From Roseicella sp. DB1501 (GTDB lineage: Bacteria > Pseudomonadota > Alphaproteobacteria > Acetobacterales > Acetobacteraceae), in contig NZ_JABFHG010000005.1 of assembly GCF_013112485.1 (NCBI RefSeq), forward strand, positions 248,001 to 312,000: a stretch of DNA of 64,000 nt. Reading direction: 5' to 3'. The translations under genes and the position numbers were made by a program. The notes under the pieces are model-generated. The model did not search any database, was not told the origin of the DNA, and saw nothing but the letters and a program-made list of their open reading frames with translations. Each line of letters begins with the position of its first letter. Within the stretch, counting starts at the first letter, position 1. This document shows, piece by piece, positions 25,830 through 35,152 of this stretch.

Positions 25830-25922
25830 CCTGCCGCGGCTTCGCCGCAGCAGGCTGTGACGCCGCCTGGACGCAGGGCGAATCACGGGGTCCCCGCAAG
25901 GCCGCGCAGCGGTCTTGTGGGG
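25830..25922 (+). repeat. two-hairpin intergenic repeat, copy 3 (best copy)
   Basis: Hairpin 1 at 25830-25854 (CCTGC, one C/A mismatch, then GCGGC, TTC loop). Linker of 37 nt starting CTGTGACG and ending GAATCACGGGGT. Hairpin 2 at 25892-25922 with 14 consecutive pairs (two G/U) around a GCA loop: arms CCCCGCAAGGCCGC and GCGGTCTTGTGGGG. It lies between the convergent receptor gene and ycjF, whose stop is three bases away. Confidence 0.88.
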
Positions 25923-25925
25923 AAT

Positions 25926-26831
25926 TCACCCCGGCGGCACCACGCGGCAGGCTTCGGCGGCGACCTTGGCGAGGCGCAGCATCCGCCGCGCCGCCACCGC
26001 GCCGGCCGCCGCCTCGCCGGCGAATTGCTCGAGCAACCGATTGGAGAGCAGCGCTCGCGCCGCGGCATCGACCGCGACATCGGTGGCCGCGACCGTCGCC
26101 GCATCCAGCAGCGTGCGCCGCAGCAGCGACAGCGTGCCGGCGAGACCCGGCCGCAGCCCGTGCAGCGCCGCCACCTGCCGCACCAGCCGCACCCCCCGCC
26201 AGGCGAAGATCAGCGCATCCAGCCCCGGCGAGGGGCTGATGGCGGTGACGGCGAAGGATTGCACCGCAGCGTTGCGGCCGAGCAGCGCGGCCCGCGCCTC
26301 CAGCGTCGCCAGCGCCGGCTGCAACAGGGCGCGCAATTCCTCGATGCTGGCGGCGTTGCGGATCGCCGGCTGCAGCGGCGCCGCCTCCTGCACCGAGCCG
26401 GCCCAGCGGAGCGCCTCGGCCTTCGCCGTCGCGAGATCGCCGCGCAGGAAGGCGCTGCGGGCGCGGTCGACGGCGCGGATGCTGGCCAGGCCGCGCAGTT
26501 CCCGCCAAGCGCCGCCGCCGAGCAAGGCAAGGCCGCTGGCGACGACGCCGAGCGTCGCCCAGCCCTGCAGCGGGCCGCGGGCGAACTGGTCGGCGACGAA
26601 ATTCGCCGCATCCAGCGCCGCCAGCCCGCCGCCCAGCAGCGCCAGCCCGCCGAAGAGCCGGCCGATGCCGGACCAGCGCACCGAGGGCCGCGGCGCCGCG
26701 ACCGGCACCACCGCCTGCTCCCATTCGAAGTCGAGCCGCGGCGGCGGGCTGCGCGTCTCCTCCTCGAGGATCACCCGCGGGCCAACGGGAGGAGAGGCGG
26801 GAGGAGAGGAAGGCGGGGGCCGGTCGCTCAC
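25926..26831 (-). CDS. ycjF: YcjF/TIGR01620 family inner-membrane protein
   Basis: 301 residues. A Pro-rich cytoplasmic N terminus (PPPSSPPASPPVGP) leads to two membrane segments (RLFGGLALLGGGLAALDAA and WATLGVVASGLALLGGGAW), followed by an Ala/Arg-rich DUF697-like helical domain containing VRQVAALHGLRPGLAGT. Function unknown; in many proteobacteria it is paired with YcjX, as here, where its GTG start overlaps the ycjX stop (GTGA). The pair is linked to envelope-stress regulons in enterobacteria. The domain call is by recognition of the pair and layout. Confidence 0.78.
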   Translation of the reverse strand: MSDRPPPSSPPASPPVGPRVILEEETRSPPPRLDFEWEQAVVPVAAPRPSVRWSGIGRLFGGLALLGGGLAALDAANFVADQFARGPLQGWATLGVVASGLALLGGGAWRELRGLASIRAVDRARSAFLRGDLATAKAEALRWAGSVQEAAPLQPAIRNAASIEELRALLQPALATLEARAALLGRNAAVQSFAVTAISPSPGLDALIFAWRGVRLVRQVAALHGLRPGLAGTLSLLRRTLLDAATVAATDVAVDAAARALLSNRLLEQFAGEAAAGAVAARRMLRLAKVAAEACRVVPPG

Positions 26832-28231
26832 AGCACGTCTCCGATCAGCGCCGCCAGCAGCGTGTCGAGGCCGAGATGCGGCACGCCCGAGCCGCCGGCG
26901 GGATCGAGCTTCGGCGGCTGGAATTCCGGCATCTCGAAGAAGCCATGGTCCCAGAAGCCCGGATCCGGCGGCCGCAGCGGGATCTCGCCGGGATAGACCT
27001 TGGCGCTGCGGCCGTTCTCGAGCAGCAGGCCGCGCACCGCGGCTACCGGGCGGCCATCCAGCGTCGCCACGTCATCCTCGGTGCAGCGGATGGAGGCCAG
27101 CGCATGCACGCTGGTGGTGACGCCGGCGCCCGTCGCGCGCCCCTGCGGCGCCGCCACGAGATGCCCGAGCAGCGCGGCGAGCGCATCGCGCTGCCGCGCC
27201 GGCACGTGATCCGCCTTGGTGGCGACGAAGGCGACGCGGTCGACCCCGGTGCCCGTCAGCCAGTCCAGCCAGCCGCCGCCATAGCGCAGCGCCGCGGCGA
27301 TCGCTGCCAGCGCCTCGGCCGTGTCCTCGAAGGCGTCGCGCCCGGCATGCAGCGCGCCGAGCACATCGACCAGCACCGCCTGGCGCTCGAAGCGGCGGAA
27401 ATAGGGCTCGAAGAAGTCGCGCCGCTGCGCCTCGACATAGGCGTGGTGCCGCTCGGCGAGCAGCGTGGCGAGGCCGCCGCGGGCCGGCTGCGGCAGCGGG
27501 AAGAACCAGAGCAGCGGCGTCTCGCCGCGCGGGCCGGGATTGAGCAGCCGGCCGGGCTGCAGGAAGCGGAAGCCGAGCCGGTCGCGGCAGGCGCGCAGCG
27601 TGTCTCGGTAGAGCGCGAAGCCGCGTCGCGCCAAGCTGTCCTCGGCCGGCGCGCCGGGTGGCAGGGCATCGACGAAGGCGAGGAACTCGGCCGCCGCCTC
27701 GGCCCGCCGGCCGCGTCGCAGCCGCTCCAGCGTCGCTGCCGACCAGCGGGCATAGTCGTCGCCGAGCATCGGTAGGTCGAGCAGCCATTCGCCGGGATAG
27801 TCGAGCAGCTCCAGCGTGACGGTGCGGGTGCCGAGCAGCCCGCCGAGCATGCTCTGCCGGTCGAGCTCCAGCACCAGCTCGAGGGTCGAGAGATCCTCGG
27901 TCCGCGCCGGCCAGGCGGGCGGATCGGCGGCGAGGGCCGCGAGATGCGCGGCGACGTCGAAGCGCGGCAGCCCCTCCACGCCCGCCGGCGCCGGGCGCAC
28001 CGCGCGCAGCCGCTTGCCTGCCAGTTCCTCGAGCGCCGGCAGGGTGCGGCGTCCCCGCCCCGCCGCCAGCAGGTTGGCCAGCAGCGAGGTGAGGAAGACG
28101 GTCTTGCCGGCGCGCGTCAGGCCGGTGACGGCGAGGCGGATGCGCTCCTGGCCGATGAGGGAGCGGCCGAACCGCTCCGCCCCCCAGGCGGCGTCGCGCA
28201 GCAGGCCGAAGGGATCGAGCAGGCCCGACAT
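26828..28231 (-). CDS. ycjX: YcjX family P-loop ATP/GTPase
   Basis: 467 residues. RLAVTGLTRAGKTVFLTSLL carries the Walker A loop GLTRAGKT near residue 37, and VTLELLDYPGEWLLDLPML contains the DxPG switch-like motif. FVATKADHVPARQRDAL looks like the nucleotide-specificity motif (TKAD). This is the YcjX family of stress-associated putative nucleotide phosphohydrolases of unknown substrate. It lies between the lipid A cluster and ycjF on the same strand; the 19-base gap to gloA suggests cotranscription. Confidence 0.85.
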   Translation of the reverse strand: MSGLLDPFGLLRDAAWGAERFGRSLIGQERIRLAVTGLTRAGKTVFLTSLLANLLAAGRGRRTLPALEELAGKRLRAVRPAPAGVEGLPRFDVAAHLAALAADPPAWPARTEDLSTLELVLELDRQSMLGGLLGTRTVTLELLDYPGEWLLDLPMLGDDYARWSAATLERLRRGRRAEAAAEFLAFVDALPPGAPAEDSLARRGFALYRDTLRACRDRLGFRFLQPGRLLNPGPRGETPLLWFFPLPQPARGGLATLLAERHHAYVEAQRRDFFEPYFRRFERQAVLVDVLGALHAGRDAFEDTAEALAAIAAALRYGGGWLDWLTGTGVDRVAFVATKADHVPARQRDALAALLGHLVAAPQGRATGAGVTTSVHALASIRCTEDDVATLDGRPVAAVRGLLLENGRSAKVYPGEIPLRPPDPGFWDHGFFEMPEFQPPKLDPAGGSGVPHLGLDTLLAALIGDVL

Positions 28232-28250
28232 GCGTGCCGCGCCGGCAGGC

Positions 28251-28640
28251 TCAGCGCTGGATCAGCTCGATCTTGTAGCCGTCGGGGTCTTCCACGAAGG
28301 CGATGATGGTGGTGCCGAACTTCACCGGTCCCGCCTCGCGCGTCACCTTGCCGCCGCCGGCACGGACCTTCTCGCAGGTCGCCGCCACGTCCGGCACGCC
28401 GACCGCGAGATGGCCGAAGGCGTTGCCCTGTTCATACTTCTCGGTGCCGTAATTGTAGGTGAGCTCTATCTCGCCCTGGCCCTCGGCATTGCCCTCGCCA
28501 TAGCCGAGGAAGGCGAGCGTGTACTTGCCGTCCGGCACGTCGCGGCGGCGCAGCTCCTTCATGCCGAGCAGCTCGGTGTAGAATTTCACGCTGCGATCGA
28601 GGTTGCCGACCCGGATCATGGTGTGCAGGAACTTGCTCAT
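28251..28640 (-). CDS. gloA: lactoylglutathione lyase (glyoxalase I)
   Basis: 129 residues starting [18 protein letters not shown]. It converts the methylglyoxal-glutathione hemithioacetal to S-lactoylglutathione in the cytoplasm. The four metal ligands expected for a Ni/Co-type GloA are visible: His6, Glu in [10 protein letters not shown], His in AFGHLAVGV and Glu in GYKIELIQR. Length and spacing match the short bacterial form. The ATG overlaps the lpxI stop (ATGA), so it is translated as part of the lipid A operon, an unusual position because lpxB is normally found here. Confidence 0.92.
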   Translation of the reverse strand: MSKFLHTMIRVGNLDRSVKFYTELLGMKELRRRDVPDGKYTLAFLGYGEGNAEGQGEIELTYNYGTEKYEQGNAFGHLAVGVPDVAATCEKVRAGGGKVTREAGPVKFGTTIIAFVEDPDGYKIELIQR

Positions 28641-29497
28641 GGCGTCCTCTCCGTTGTCGTGAAACGCTCGGGATCGATGGCGATGACGAACAGCCCGGCC
28701 GCCTCCGCCGCCGCGAGCGTGCCGGCCCGATCCACGAGGATGGTGCCGCCCGCCTCGATGGCGATGCCGGCAAGCCCGGCCGCCGCGGCGCCCCGGATGG
28801 TCTCGGGCCCGACCGTCGGCAGGTCGAGGCGGCGATCCTGCCCGGGCTTCACCAGCTTGACCAGCACGCCGTCCCGCCGCCCCGCCGGGCCTTCCCGCTT
28901 CAGCCCGGCGCAACGCGCGAGCAACGCATCGGTGCCCTCGATCGCCTCGACGCCGAGGACCAGCCCCTGCTGGATCACCGCGCCCTGGCCGACATCGACC
29001 GCGCCGAGGGCGCGCACCACGGCGATGCCGCGCGCGATATCGGCGCAGGCCGACGCATCCGGCGCCGTCCGGGTCAGCAGCCCCGCGGCGGGCAGGATGT
29101 CCCGCAGCACGGCCTGCGCCGGAAGGATCTCGAACCCCTCGTCCTCCAGCACGCGCGCCACCGCGCGCAGCAGCCCGTCATCGCCGGCGAAGAAGGCGCG
29201 GCCGATGCGGGCGAGCAGGCGGGCGCCGGTGGCATCCGGCCGCAGCGAGAGGAAGGAGGGGCGCTGCGCGCGCCCGGTCAGCACGAGCTGCCGCACGCCC
29301 TGGGCGCGCAGATGGCCGAGGATGCGGCCGGCGGCGCCGGCACGCTCGTGCAGCACCGGGAAGCCGTCCCATTCCTGGTCGGCCCAGCCCTCCAGCGCGA
29401 CGACATGCACGGGCCGCCCGGCGGCGCGGGCGGTGCGGGCGACCTGCAGCGGCACATGGCCGCCACCGGCGAGGATGCCGAGGGGTTCGGGGCTCAC
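28637..29497 (-). CDS. lpxI: UDP-2,3-diacylglucosamine pyrophosphatase LpxI
   Basis: 286 residues. [20 protein letters not shown] at the N terminus, [54 protein letters not shown] and [19 protein letters not shown] are characteristic of LpxI (DUF1009), which replaces LpxH in alphaproteobacteria and hydrolyses UDP-2,3-diacylglucosamine to lipid X and UMP. It starts at a GTG overlapping the lpxA stop (GTGA). It acts in the cytoplasm on the product of LpxD. Confidence 0.92.
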   Translation of the reverse strand: MSPEPLGILAGGGHVPLQVARTARAAGRPVHVVALEGWADQEWDGFPVLHERAGAAGRILGHLRAQGVRQLVLTGRAQRPSFLSLRPDATGARLLARIGRAFFAGDDGLLRAVARVLEDEGFEILPAQAVLRDILPAAGLLTRTAPDASACADIARGIAVVRALGAVDVGQGAVIQQGLVLGVEAIEGTDALLARCAGLKREGPAGRRDGVLVKLVKPGQDRRLDLPTVGPETIRGAAAAGLAGIAIEAGGTILVDRAGTLAAAEAAGLFVIAIDPERFTTTERTP

Positions 29498-30363
29498 ACC
29501 CCCTCCCCGTTCTCCTCATCGATGCCGCCGAGCTCGGGCGCCGTCATGCGGCCCGGGCGCACGAGCTGGCGCCGCCGCGTGGTGTCGCGCACGAAGGCGA
29601 TCACCTCCTGCACCAACGCCTCCCCCGGCCAGCGCGCCGCAGCCTGGTCGAGCTTGGCGGCGAACTCGCCCGGCTCCTTGAACAGCAGGTTGTTGGCCTG
29701 GCGCAGGGTGCGCAGCTGATCGCGGGAGATGCCGCGGCGCAGCAGCCCGATCTTGTTGAAGCCGACGAGGCGCGCCGGCAGGCCGAAGACGTAGCCGAAG
29801 GGCGGGATGTCGTTGGTGACGCCGGCGAGACCGCTCACCATGGCGAGCCGGCCGATGCGCACCGTCTGGTGCACCGCCGCGCCGCCGCCGATGAAGGCGC
29901 CATCACCGACCAGCACATGGCCGCCGAGCATGACGTTGTTGGCGAGGATGACGCCATCGCCGAGGAGGCAGTCATGCCCGACATGCGCCTGGGCCATCAG
30001 CATGCAGCCGGCGCCGATGCGGGTCAGCCCGGCGCCGCCGACGCTGGCGCGGTGGATGGTCGCGCCCTCGCGGATCAGGCAGCCGGCGCCGATCTCGCAG
30101 CGCGTCGGCTCGTTCTTGTACTTCAGGTCCTGCGGCGGCGTGCCGATCGAGGCGAAGGGCAGGATGCGGCTGCGGGCGCCGATGCGCGTCGCCCCGTCGA
30201 TCACCACATGCGAGACGAGCTCGACGCCCTCCTCGAGGACCACCTCGGGGCCGAGGGTGCAGAAGGGGCCGATGCGGCAGCCGGCGCCGATGATCGCGCC
30301 CTCCGCGACGCTGGCGCCGGGCGCGATCCGGGCCGTCGGGTCGATCTGTCCCAAGGTGCTCAA
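29494..30363 (-). CDS. lpxA: acyl-ACP--UDP-N-acetylglucosamine O-acyltransferase LpxA
   Basis: 289 residues. It transfers a 3-hydroxyacyl chain from ACP to UDP-GlcNAc, the first step of lipid A synthesis. The N-terminal two thirds are hexapeptide repeats of a left-handed beta helix ([20 protein letters not shown] onward), and [16 protein letters not shown] holds the catalytic His. [20 protein letters not shown] and [19 protein letters not shown] are also typical. The start is a TTG overlapping the fabZ stop (TTGA), the weakest-looking start in the operon, so its translation is probably coupled to fabZ. Confidence 0.93.
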   Translation of the reverse strand: MSTLGQIDPTARIAPGASVAEGAIIGAGCRIGPFCTLGPEVVLEEGVELVSHVVIDGATRIGARSRILPFASIGTPPQDLKYKNEPTRCEIGAGCLIREGATIHRASVGGAGLTRIGAGCMLMAQAHVGHDCLLGDGVILANNVMLGGHVLVGDGAFIGGGAAVHQTVRIGRLAMVSGLAGVTNDIPPFGYVFGLPARLVGFNKIGLLRRGISRDQLRTLRQANNLLFKEPGEFAAKLDQAAARWPGEALVQEVIAFVRDTTRRRQLVRPGRMTAPELGGIDEENGEGV

Positions 30364-30848
30364 CGGTCCAGGATCATCGCCGCATAGGTGGCCTCGGCGA
30401 CCACCTTGTCATCGACCTTCGCCTCGGCTGTGAACTTCCAGATATTGGCGCGCTGCTTCTCCTTCACCACGTGCACGCGCATCTGGTCGCCGGGGACGAC
30501 GGGCTTGCGGAATTTCGCGTTCTCCACGGTCATGAAATAGACCAGCTTGCCCCGCGCCTCCGGCCCCAGCGTCTCGACCACCAGCACGGCCGCGGTCTGG
30601 GCCATGCACTCGATGATCAGCACGCCTGGCATCACGGGGTGTTCCGGGAAATGTCCCTGGAAGAAATTCTCGTTGATGGTGACGTTCTTGATGCCGATGG
30701 CGGAGGCGTTCTTGTGCACCTCCACCACGCGGTCCACCATCAGGAAGGGGTAGCGGTGCGGGATCGCGCGCATGATCTGCGCGATATCGAAAGCCTCCAC
30801 CGTGGCTGGGCCTGCGGTCTCCGCCGCCTGCGCCTCGCTCGCGTCCAT
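30360..30848 (-). CDS. fabZ: 3-hydroxyacyl-ACP dehydratase FabZ
   Basis: 162 residues of the hot-dog-fold dehydratase that removes water from 3-hydroxyacyl-ACP in fatty acid elongation. AHRYP-type region ([17 protein letters not shown]), the catalytic His in [15 protein letters not shown] and the catalytic Glu in [11 protein letters not shown] are all present. It is slightly longer at the N terminus than the enterobacterial enzyme. It competes with LpxA/LpxD for 3-hydroxyacyl-ACP, which explains its usual place between lpxD and lpxA, kept here with a 4-base overlap into lpxA. Confidence 0.94.
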   Translation of the reverse strand: MDASEAQAAETAGPATVEAFDIAQIMRAIPHRYPFLMVDRVVEVHKNASAIGIKNVTINENFFQGHFPEHPVMPGVLIIECMAQTAAVLVVETLGPEARGKLVYFMTVENAKFRKPVVPGDQMRVHVVKEKQRANIWKFTAEAKVDDKVVAEATYAAMILDR

Positions 30849-30867
30849 GGTCCTTGCCTGCCTTCCC

Positions 30868-31887
30868 TCAACCCTCGCGCCCGGCGCCGAGCTTCTTGAG
30901 CTTCGCCATGGCGCGCCAGAATTCCCGCACGGGCATGGAAGGGCTGCCGATCACGTCGGTCTTGGCCGGAACATCGTTCATGACGCCGGCCTGGGCGCCG
31001 ATCCGCGCCTGGGTGCCGATACGGAGGTGTCCCGTCAGCCCCGCCTGCGCCGCAACGGTCACGTGGTCCTCTAGCGTCGTGGAGCCCGAAATGCCCGCCT
31101 GCCCAACGACCACGCAGCCGCGCCCGGTCTGGACGTTGTGCCCGATCTGGACGAGGTTGTCGAGGCGCGTCCCGGGACCGATCACCGTGTCGCCCTGGCT
31201 GCCGCGATCGATACAGGAATTCGCCCCCACCTCGGCAAAGTCGCCGAGCAGCACGCGTCCGAGTTGCGGCATCGTTTCGAAGCCGCCCTCCGGCGTCGGG
31301 GCGAAGCCGAAGCCTTCCTGGCCGATCCGCGCCCCGGGATGCAGCACCACCCCGCGTCCGAGGATGGCATGGCTGACGCTGCACTGCGCGTGCAGCCGGC
31401 AGTCATCGCCGATCTCGACCGCCGGCCCGATCGTCGCATGCGCGTGGATGATGCAATTCGCCCCGATCCGCGCGCCGCTGCCGATCACGGCATAGGGGCC
31501 GATCTCCGTGCCCACGCCGATCGACGCATCCGCGGCGACCACGGCGGTGGGATGCACCCCCGGCACCGGTGCCGGCGCCGGATGCAGCAGCCGGGCAACG
31601 CGGGCGAAGCCGAGATAGGGCTGCGGCGTCACCAGCGCGACGGCGCCCTCCGGCACCTGCGCCGCGAAGGCCGGGGCGAGCACGACGGCGCCTGCCCTAG
31701 TCCCCGCGAGCAGCCCGGCATAGCGGCGGTTGTCGAGGAAGCTGACATCCTCCGGGCCGGCCGATTGCAGCGGCGCGACCCCGGTGAAGAGGCGCTCCGG
31801 ATCCCCGGTGAAGCTCGCCCCGGCCGCGGCCGCGAGGTCCTGCAGGCGCTGCGCGCCGCTGGTCGGGAAGAAGCGCGGATCCGCCAC
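30868..31887 (-). CDS. lpxD: UDP-3-O-(3-hydroxyacyl)glucosamine N-acyltransferase LpxD
   Basis: 339 residues. It adds the second acyl chain (N-linked) in lipid A synthesis. An N-terminal uridine-binding domain ([17 protein letters not shown], about 42-58) is followed by a left-handed beta helix of hexapeptide repeats ([20 protein letters not shown] onward) and a C-terminal helix. [18 protein letters not shown] contains the catalytic His. It begins with GTG at 31887, preceded by GGAG at seven bases. It sits between skp and fabZ. Confidence 0.94.
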   Translation of the reverse strand: MADPRFFPTSGAQRLQDLAAAAGASFTGDPERLFTGVAPLQSAGPEDVSFLDNRRYAGLLAGTRAGAVVLAPAFAAQVPEGAVALVTPQPYLGFARVARLLHPAPAPVPGVHPTAVVAADASIGVGTEIGPYAVIGSGARIGANCIIHAHATIGPAVEIGDDCRLHAQCSVSHAILGRGVVLHPGARIGQEGFGFAPTPEGGFETMPQLGRVLLGDFAEVGANSCIDRGSQGDTVIGPGTRLDNLVQIGHNVQTGRGCVVVGQAGISGSTTLEDHVTVAAQAGLTGHLRIGTQARIGAQAGVMNDVPAKTDVIGSPSMPVREFWRAMAKLKKLGAGREG

Positions 31888-31900
31888 GCCGCCGCTCCGA

Positions 31901-32686
31901 TCAGCGCTTCTGCTGCGCCGGCGGCGAGGCCGGGCGCGCCGGCGCGTTGGCCGCGGCGGGCGCCTCGGTCCCGCTCGACTCCGGCGGCATGTTCACGCTT
32001 TTCAGCACCTTGTTGAACTGCTGCGCGACATCCTCCGTGAGGTCGAAGGGCGGGTCGTTGAAGATGACGAGCGGCCGCGGCAGCACCAGGTTGACCTTGC
32101 GGCTGGCCGCGACCTGCCGGATGACGCCGCCGAGCCCCTGCTCGATCTCGGCCAACGCCTGCTGCGCCGCCTGCTCGATGGCCCGGCTGCGCTCGCGAAA
32201 GATGCGCTGGCTGTCGGTGATGCGGTCCTGCAGCGCCCGCTCCCGCTCGCGGAGCTGATCCTGCGGCATGGCGTTGCGCTGGTTGGCGAGCTGCTGCTGC
32301 TGCTCGCGCCAGTTGTTCTGCTCGCGCTGCAGATCGTCGTTCAGCCGCTGGCGCCGCCGCTCGATCTCGTCGCGCACCTGGGTGAAGGCGGTCGAGACCC
32401 GCTGGATCTCGGGCACGTCCACGATGCCGATGACCGCGGTCGGCGGCTGCTGGCCCGGCGGCAGCGGCGCCGGGGCCTGGGTCGCCGCAGCCTGGGGCTG
32501 CTGCCGCGCCTGGTTCTGCTGGGCCGGGCGCTGCTGGCGCTGCTGCGGCTGCTGCTGTCCCTGGTTGGGCACGAACCATTCCTGCTGCTGCTGCGCCGTG
32601 GCAGGCAGGGCGGTCGCCAGGAGGGCGGGGGCGGCCATGGCCAGCAGGCGGATGGCTGGCCGGACCGAAGCGAGGGTGAGGCACAT
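31901..32686 (-). CDS. skp: Skp/OmpH family periplasmic chaperone with Gln-rich linker
   Basis: 261 residues, long for Skp (about 160-190). A signal peptide (LLAMAAPALLATALPATAQ) is followed by about 50 residues dominated by Gln, Pro and Ala (for example GQQQPQQRQQRPAQQNQARQ), then the Skp domain starting AVIGIVDVPEIQRVSTAF. Two long coiled-coil helices rich in Arg, Glu and Gln follow, then ASRKVNLVLPRPLVIFND. A second Ala/Pro-rich tail closes the protein. Skp trimers hold unfolded outer-membrane proteins on the way to BamA, which is encoded just upstream in the same operon. Confidence 0.85.
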   Translation of the reverse strand: MCLTLASVRPAIRLLAMAAPALLATALPATAQQQQEWFVPNQGQQQPQQRQQRPAQQNQARQQPQAAATQAPAPLPPGQQPPTAVIGIVDVPEIQRVSTAFTQVRDEIERRRQRLNDDLQREQNNWREQQQQLANQRNAMPQDQLRERERALQDRITDSQRIFRERSRAIEQAAQQALAEIEQGLGGVIRQVAASRKVNLVLPRPLVIFNDPPFDLTEDVAQQFNKVLKSVNMPPESSGTEAPAAANAPARPASPPAQQKR

Positions 32687-32706
32687 GGGCTGGGGAATTC
32701 CCGTGG

Positions 32707-35061
32707 TCAGAAGCGGGTGCCGAAGCCGAAGCGGAAGACCTGTGTCTCGTCGTAGGACTTCTTCACCACGGCCTGGGCCAAGTCGATGTTGATCAGGCCG
32801 AAGGGACTCCGCCAGGAGATGCCGACGCCGGCACCGACCCGCGGCGAGCCGTCATCGGCGATCCGCACGCCCGCCAGCCCTGGCGAGCTCTTGTCCAGTT
32901 GCGACAGCGCACCGACATCCACGAAAGCCCGGCCCACCAGCCCGAGTTCGGCCGGCAGGGGCAGCGGGTAGCGCATCTCCGTGCTCTGGGTCCAGATAAA
33001 GCGGCCGCCGAGGCTGTCGCGGGTATCGAGGTCGCGGGGCCCGGCGCCGGCGATGCGGAAGCCGCGCAGGTTCTCGCCGCCGAGGAAGAAGCGGTCGATG
33101 ATGCGCTCGTCCTTGCCGAAGAGCGGCTCGAGATAGCCGACGCCGGCGGAGATGGAGAGCACGTAATCCGGATCGCCGAGATACTGCTCGAAGGGGATGT
33201 AGTAGCTGCCGTCCAGCCGGGCGCGGATATAGGCGACGTCGCCGCCGAGGCCGGCAAAGTCGGTGCCGACGCGCACCACGCCGCCGCGCCGCGGGTCGAT
33301 GATGGAATCGCGGAAGTCGTAGGTCAGCGTCTGGCCGAGCTGCGACAGCAGCGTCTCGCCCTTCTGCTCCTGGATGTAGCGCGAGGCGTTCTGCGCGATG
33401 TCGTAGACCTCGCGGTCCGTCAGGGTGTAGGCCCAGGTCTGCCGCAGCCGGTCGTTGAAGGCGTAGCCGGCGCGCAGCGCGAAGCCGGCGCGCCGCTCGC
33501 GGTAGGCGGAGATGCTGAGCAGGTTGCGCTGGACGAAGAAGATGTCGACGCCGGCCGCGAGGTTGCGGTCGAGGAAGTAGGGATCGGTGACCGAGAGGTC
33601 GAGCTGGCTGCGGCGCTGCGCCAGGGTGCCGTTGATGCGCCCGTCGATGCCGGTGCCGAGCAGGTTGCGCTCGCGCAGGCCGACATCGGCGAGGGCGCCG
33701 GCATCGGTCGAGTAGCCGCCGCCGATCGAGACCTCGCCCGTCGCCCGCTCGGCCACCTGGGTCGTCAGCACCGCGCGGTCGGGCGCCGAGCCGGGCGCCG
33801 AGCTCACCTGCACGTCCGAGAAGTAGCCGAGGTCGCGGATGCGCTGGCGCGAGCGCCGGATCTGCGCCGCGTTGAAGGCGTCGCCCTCGGCGATGCGGAA
33901 TTCGCGGCGGATCACCCGGTCCTGGGTGCGCGTGTTGCCGTTGATGTCGATGCGCTCGACATAGACGCGCGGCGCCTCGTTGATCTCGAAGGTGAGGTCG
34001 ACGCGCCGCGCCTCGCGGTCGCGCTGGATGCGCGGCTGCACGTCGACGAAGGGATAGCCGCGCAGGTTGACCGCATCCTGCAGCGACTGCGCCACCCGCT
34101 CGACGCTGTCGCCGTCATACCAGTCGTCGGTGTCGATATCGACGAGGCGCCGGACGCTGGTGGCGTCGAGGTTGCGCAGGTTCGAGATGACGTCGACCTT
34201 GCCGACCTTGTAGCGCGGGCCTTCGTCCAGCGTGTAGGTGATGAAGAAGCCGCTGCGGTCCGGCGCCAGCTCGGCGGTTGCGTTGGTGATCTGGATGTCC
34301 GCATAGCCGTTGCGGAGATAGAAGCGTCGCAGCAATTCCCGGTCGAAGGACAACCGCTCCGGATCGAACTGGTCCGAGGAGGAGAAGATCCGATACCAGG
34401 CCTGCTCCTTCGTCGCCACGATCTCACGCAGCTTGCTGTCGCTGTATTCGTGGTTGCCGACGAAGTTGATGCGGGCGACCAGCGCCGCATCGCCTTCCTG
34501 GATCTCGTAGATCACGTCGACGCGGTTCTGGTCGAGCTCGATCAGCTTCGGCTCGACCACCGCGGCGAAGCGGCCGCGGCGGGCGTAGAGCTCCTGGATG
34601 CGCTGCCGGTCCGCCTGCACCGCCTGCGGCGTGAAGACGGCGCGGGCGCGCATCTGCACCTCGTTGCGCAGCACGTCGTCCGAGATCTTGCGGTTGCCCT
34701 CGAAGGCGACGCGATTGACGATCGGGTTCTCCTGCACCTCGACCACCACGCGGTTGCCCTCGTGCCGCACCTGCACATCCTTGAAGAGGCCGGTGGCAAA
34801 GAGCGACTTCAGGCTGCGGTCCAGACGGTCGGCGTCGAAGACGTCGCCGGGCTGCAACAGCATGTAGGAGCGGATGGTGTCCGCCTCGATGCGCTGGTTG
34901 CCGCGGATATCGATGGCCTGGACGATGCCGTCGGCCGCGGCGCGCTGCGGCGCGGCATGGGCGGGAGGCCTGGCGCGCGACTGCGCATCCGCCGCGATGG
35001 GCAGCAGGGCCGGCGTCAGGCAGGCGGTGGCGAGCAGGAGGACGCGAGGCGAGAGGGACAA
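32707..35061 (-). CDS. bamA: outer-membrane protein assembly factor BamA
   Basis: 784 residues from a TTG at 35061. The signal peptide is LLLATACLTPALLPIAADAQ. Five POTRA domains follow, the first starting IVQAIDIRGNQRIEADTI, covering to about residue 420, then the 16-strand barrel. NLRGFRIAGAGPRD is the loop-6 VRGF-type motif, and the chain ends FRFGFGTRF with the terminal Phe of barrel proteins. It is the core insertase for outer-membrane proteins. TTG is chosen because no ATG or GTG lies between the rseP stop and the signal peptide in a sensible place; an ATG at 35181 lies within a perfect hairpin and adds an unlikely Gly-rich extension. Confidence 0.93.
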   Translation of the reverse strand: MSLSPRVLLLATACLTPALLPIAADAQSRARPPAHAAPQRAAADGIVQAIDIRGNQRIEADTIRSYMLLQPGDVFDADRLDRSLKSLFATGLFKDVQVRHEGNRVVVEVQENPIVNRVAFEGNRKISDDVLRNEVQMRARAVFTPQAVQADRQRIQELYARRGRFAAVVEPKLIELDQNRVDVIYEIQEGDAALVARINFVGNHEYSDSKLREIVATKEQAWYRIFSSSDQFDPERLSFDRELLRRFYLRNGYADIQITNATAELAPDRSGFFITYTLDEGPRYKVGKVDVISNLRNLDATSVRRLVDIDTDDWYDGDSVERVAQSLQDAVNLRGYPFVDVQPRIQRDREARRVDLTFEINEAPRVYVERIDINGNTRTQDRVIRREFRIAEGDAFNAAQIRRSRQRIRDLGYFSDVQVSSAPGSAPDRAVLTTQVAERATGEVSIGGGYSTDAGALADVGLRERNLLGTGIDGRINGTLAQRRSQLDLSVTDPYFLDRNLAAGVDIFFVQRNLLSISAYRERRAGFALRAGYAFNDRLRQTWAYTLTDREVYDIAQNASRYIQEQKGETLLSQLGQTLTYDFRDSIIDPRRGGVVRVGTDFAGLGGDVAYIRARLDGSYYIPFEQYLGDPDYVLSISAGVGYLEPLFGKDERIIDRFFLGGENLRGFRIAGAGPRDLDTRDSLGGRFIWTQSTEMRYPLPLPAELGLVGRAFVDVGALSQLDKSSPGLAGVRIADDGSPRVGAGVGISWRSPFGLINIDLAQAVVKKSYDETQVFRFGFGTRF

Positions 35062-35152
35062 GTTCGGACCCGTGCGGCTGGGGATCGCTGGCGGCGCGGA
35101 GAATAGCCGCAGCACCCCCGCCCCGCCACCCCACCCGCTGCAGCCCCGATCC

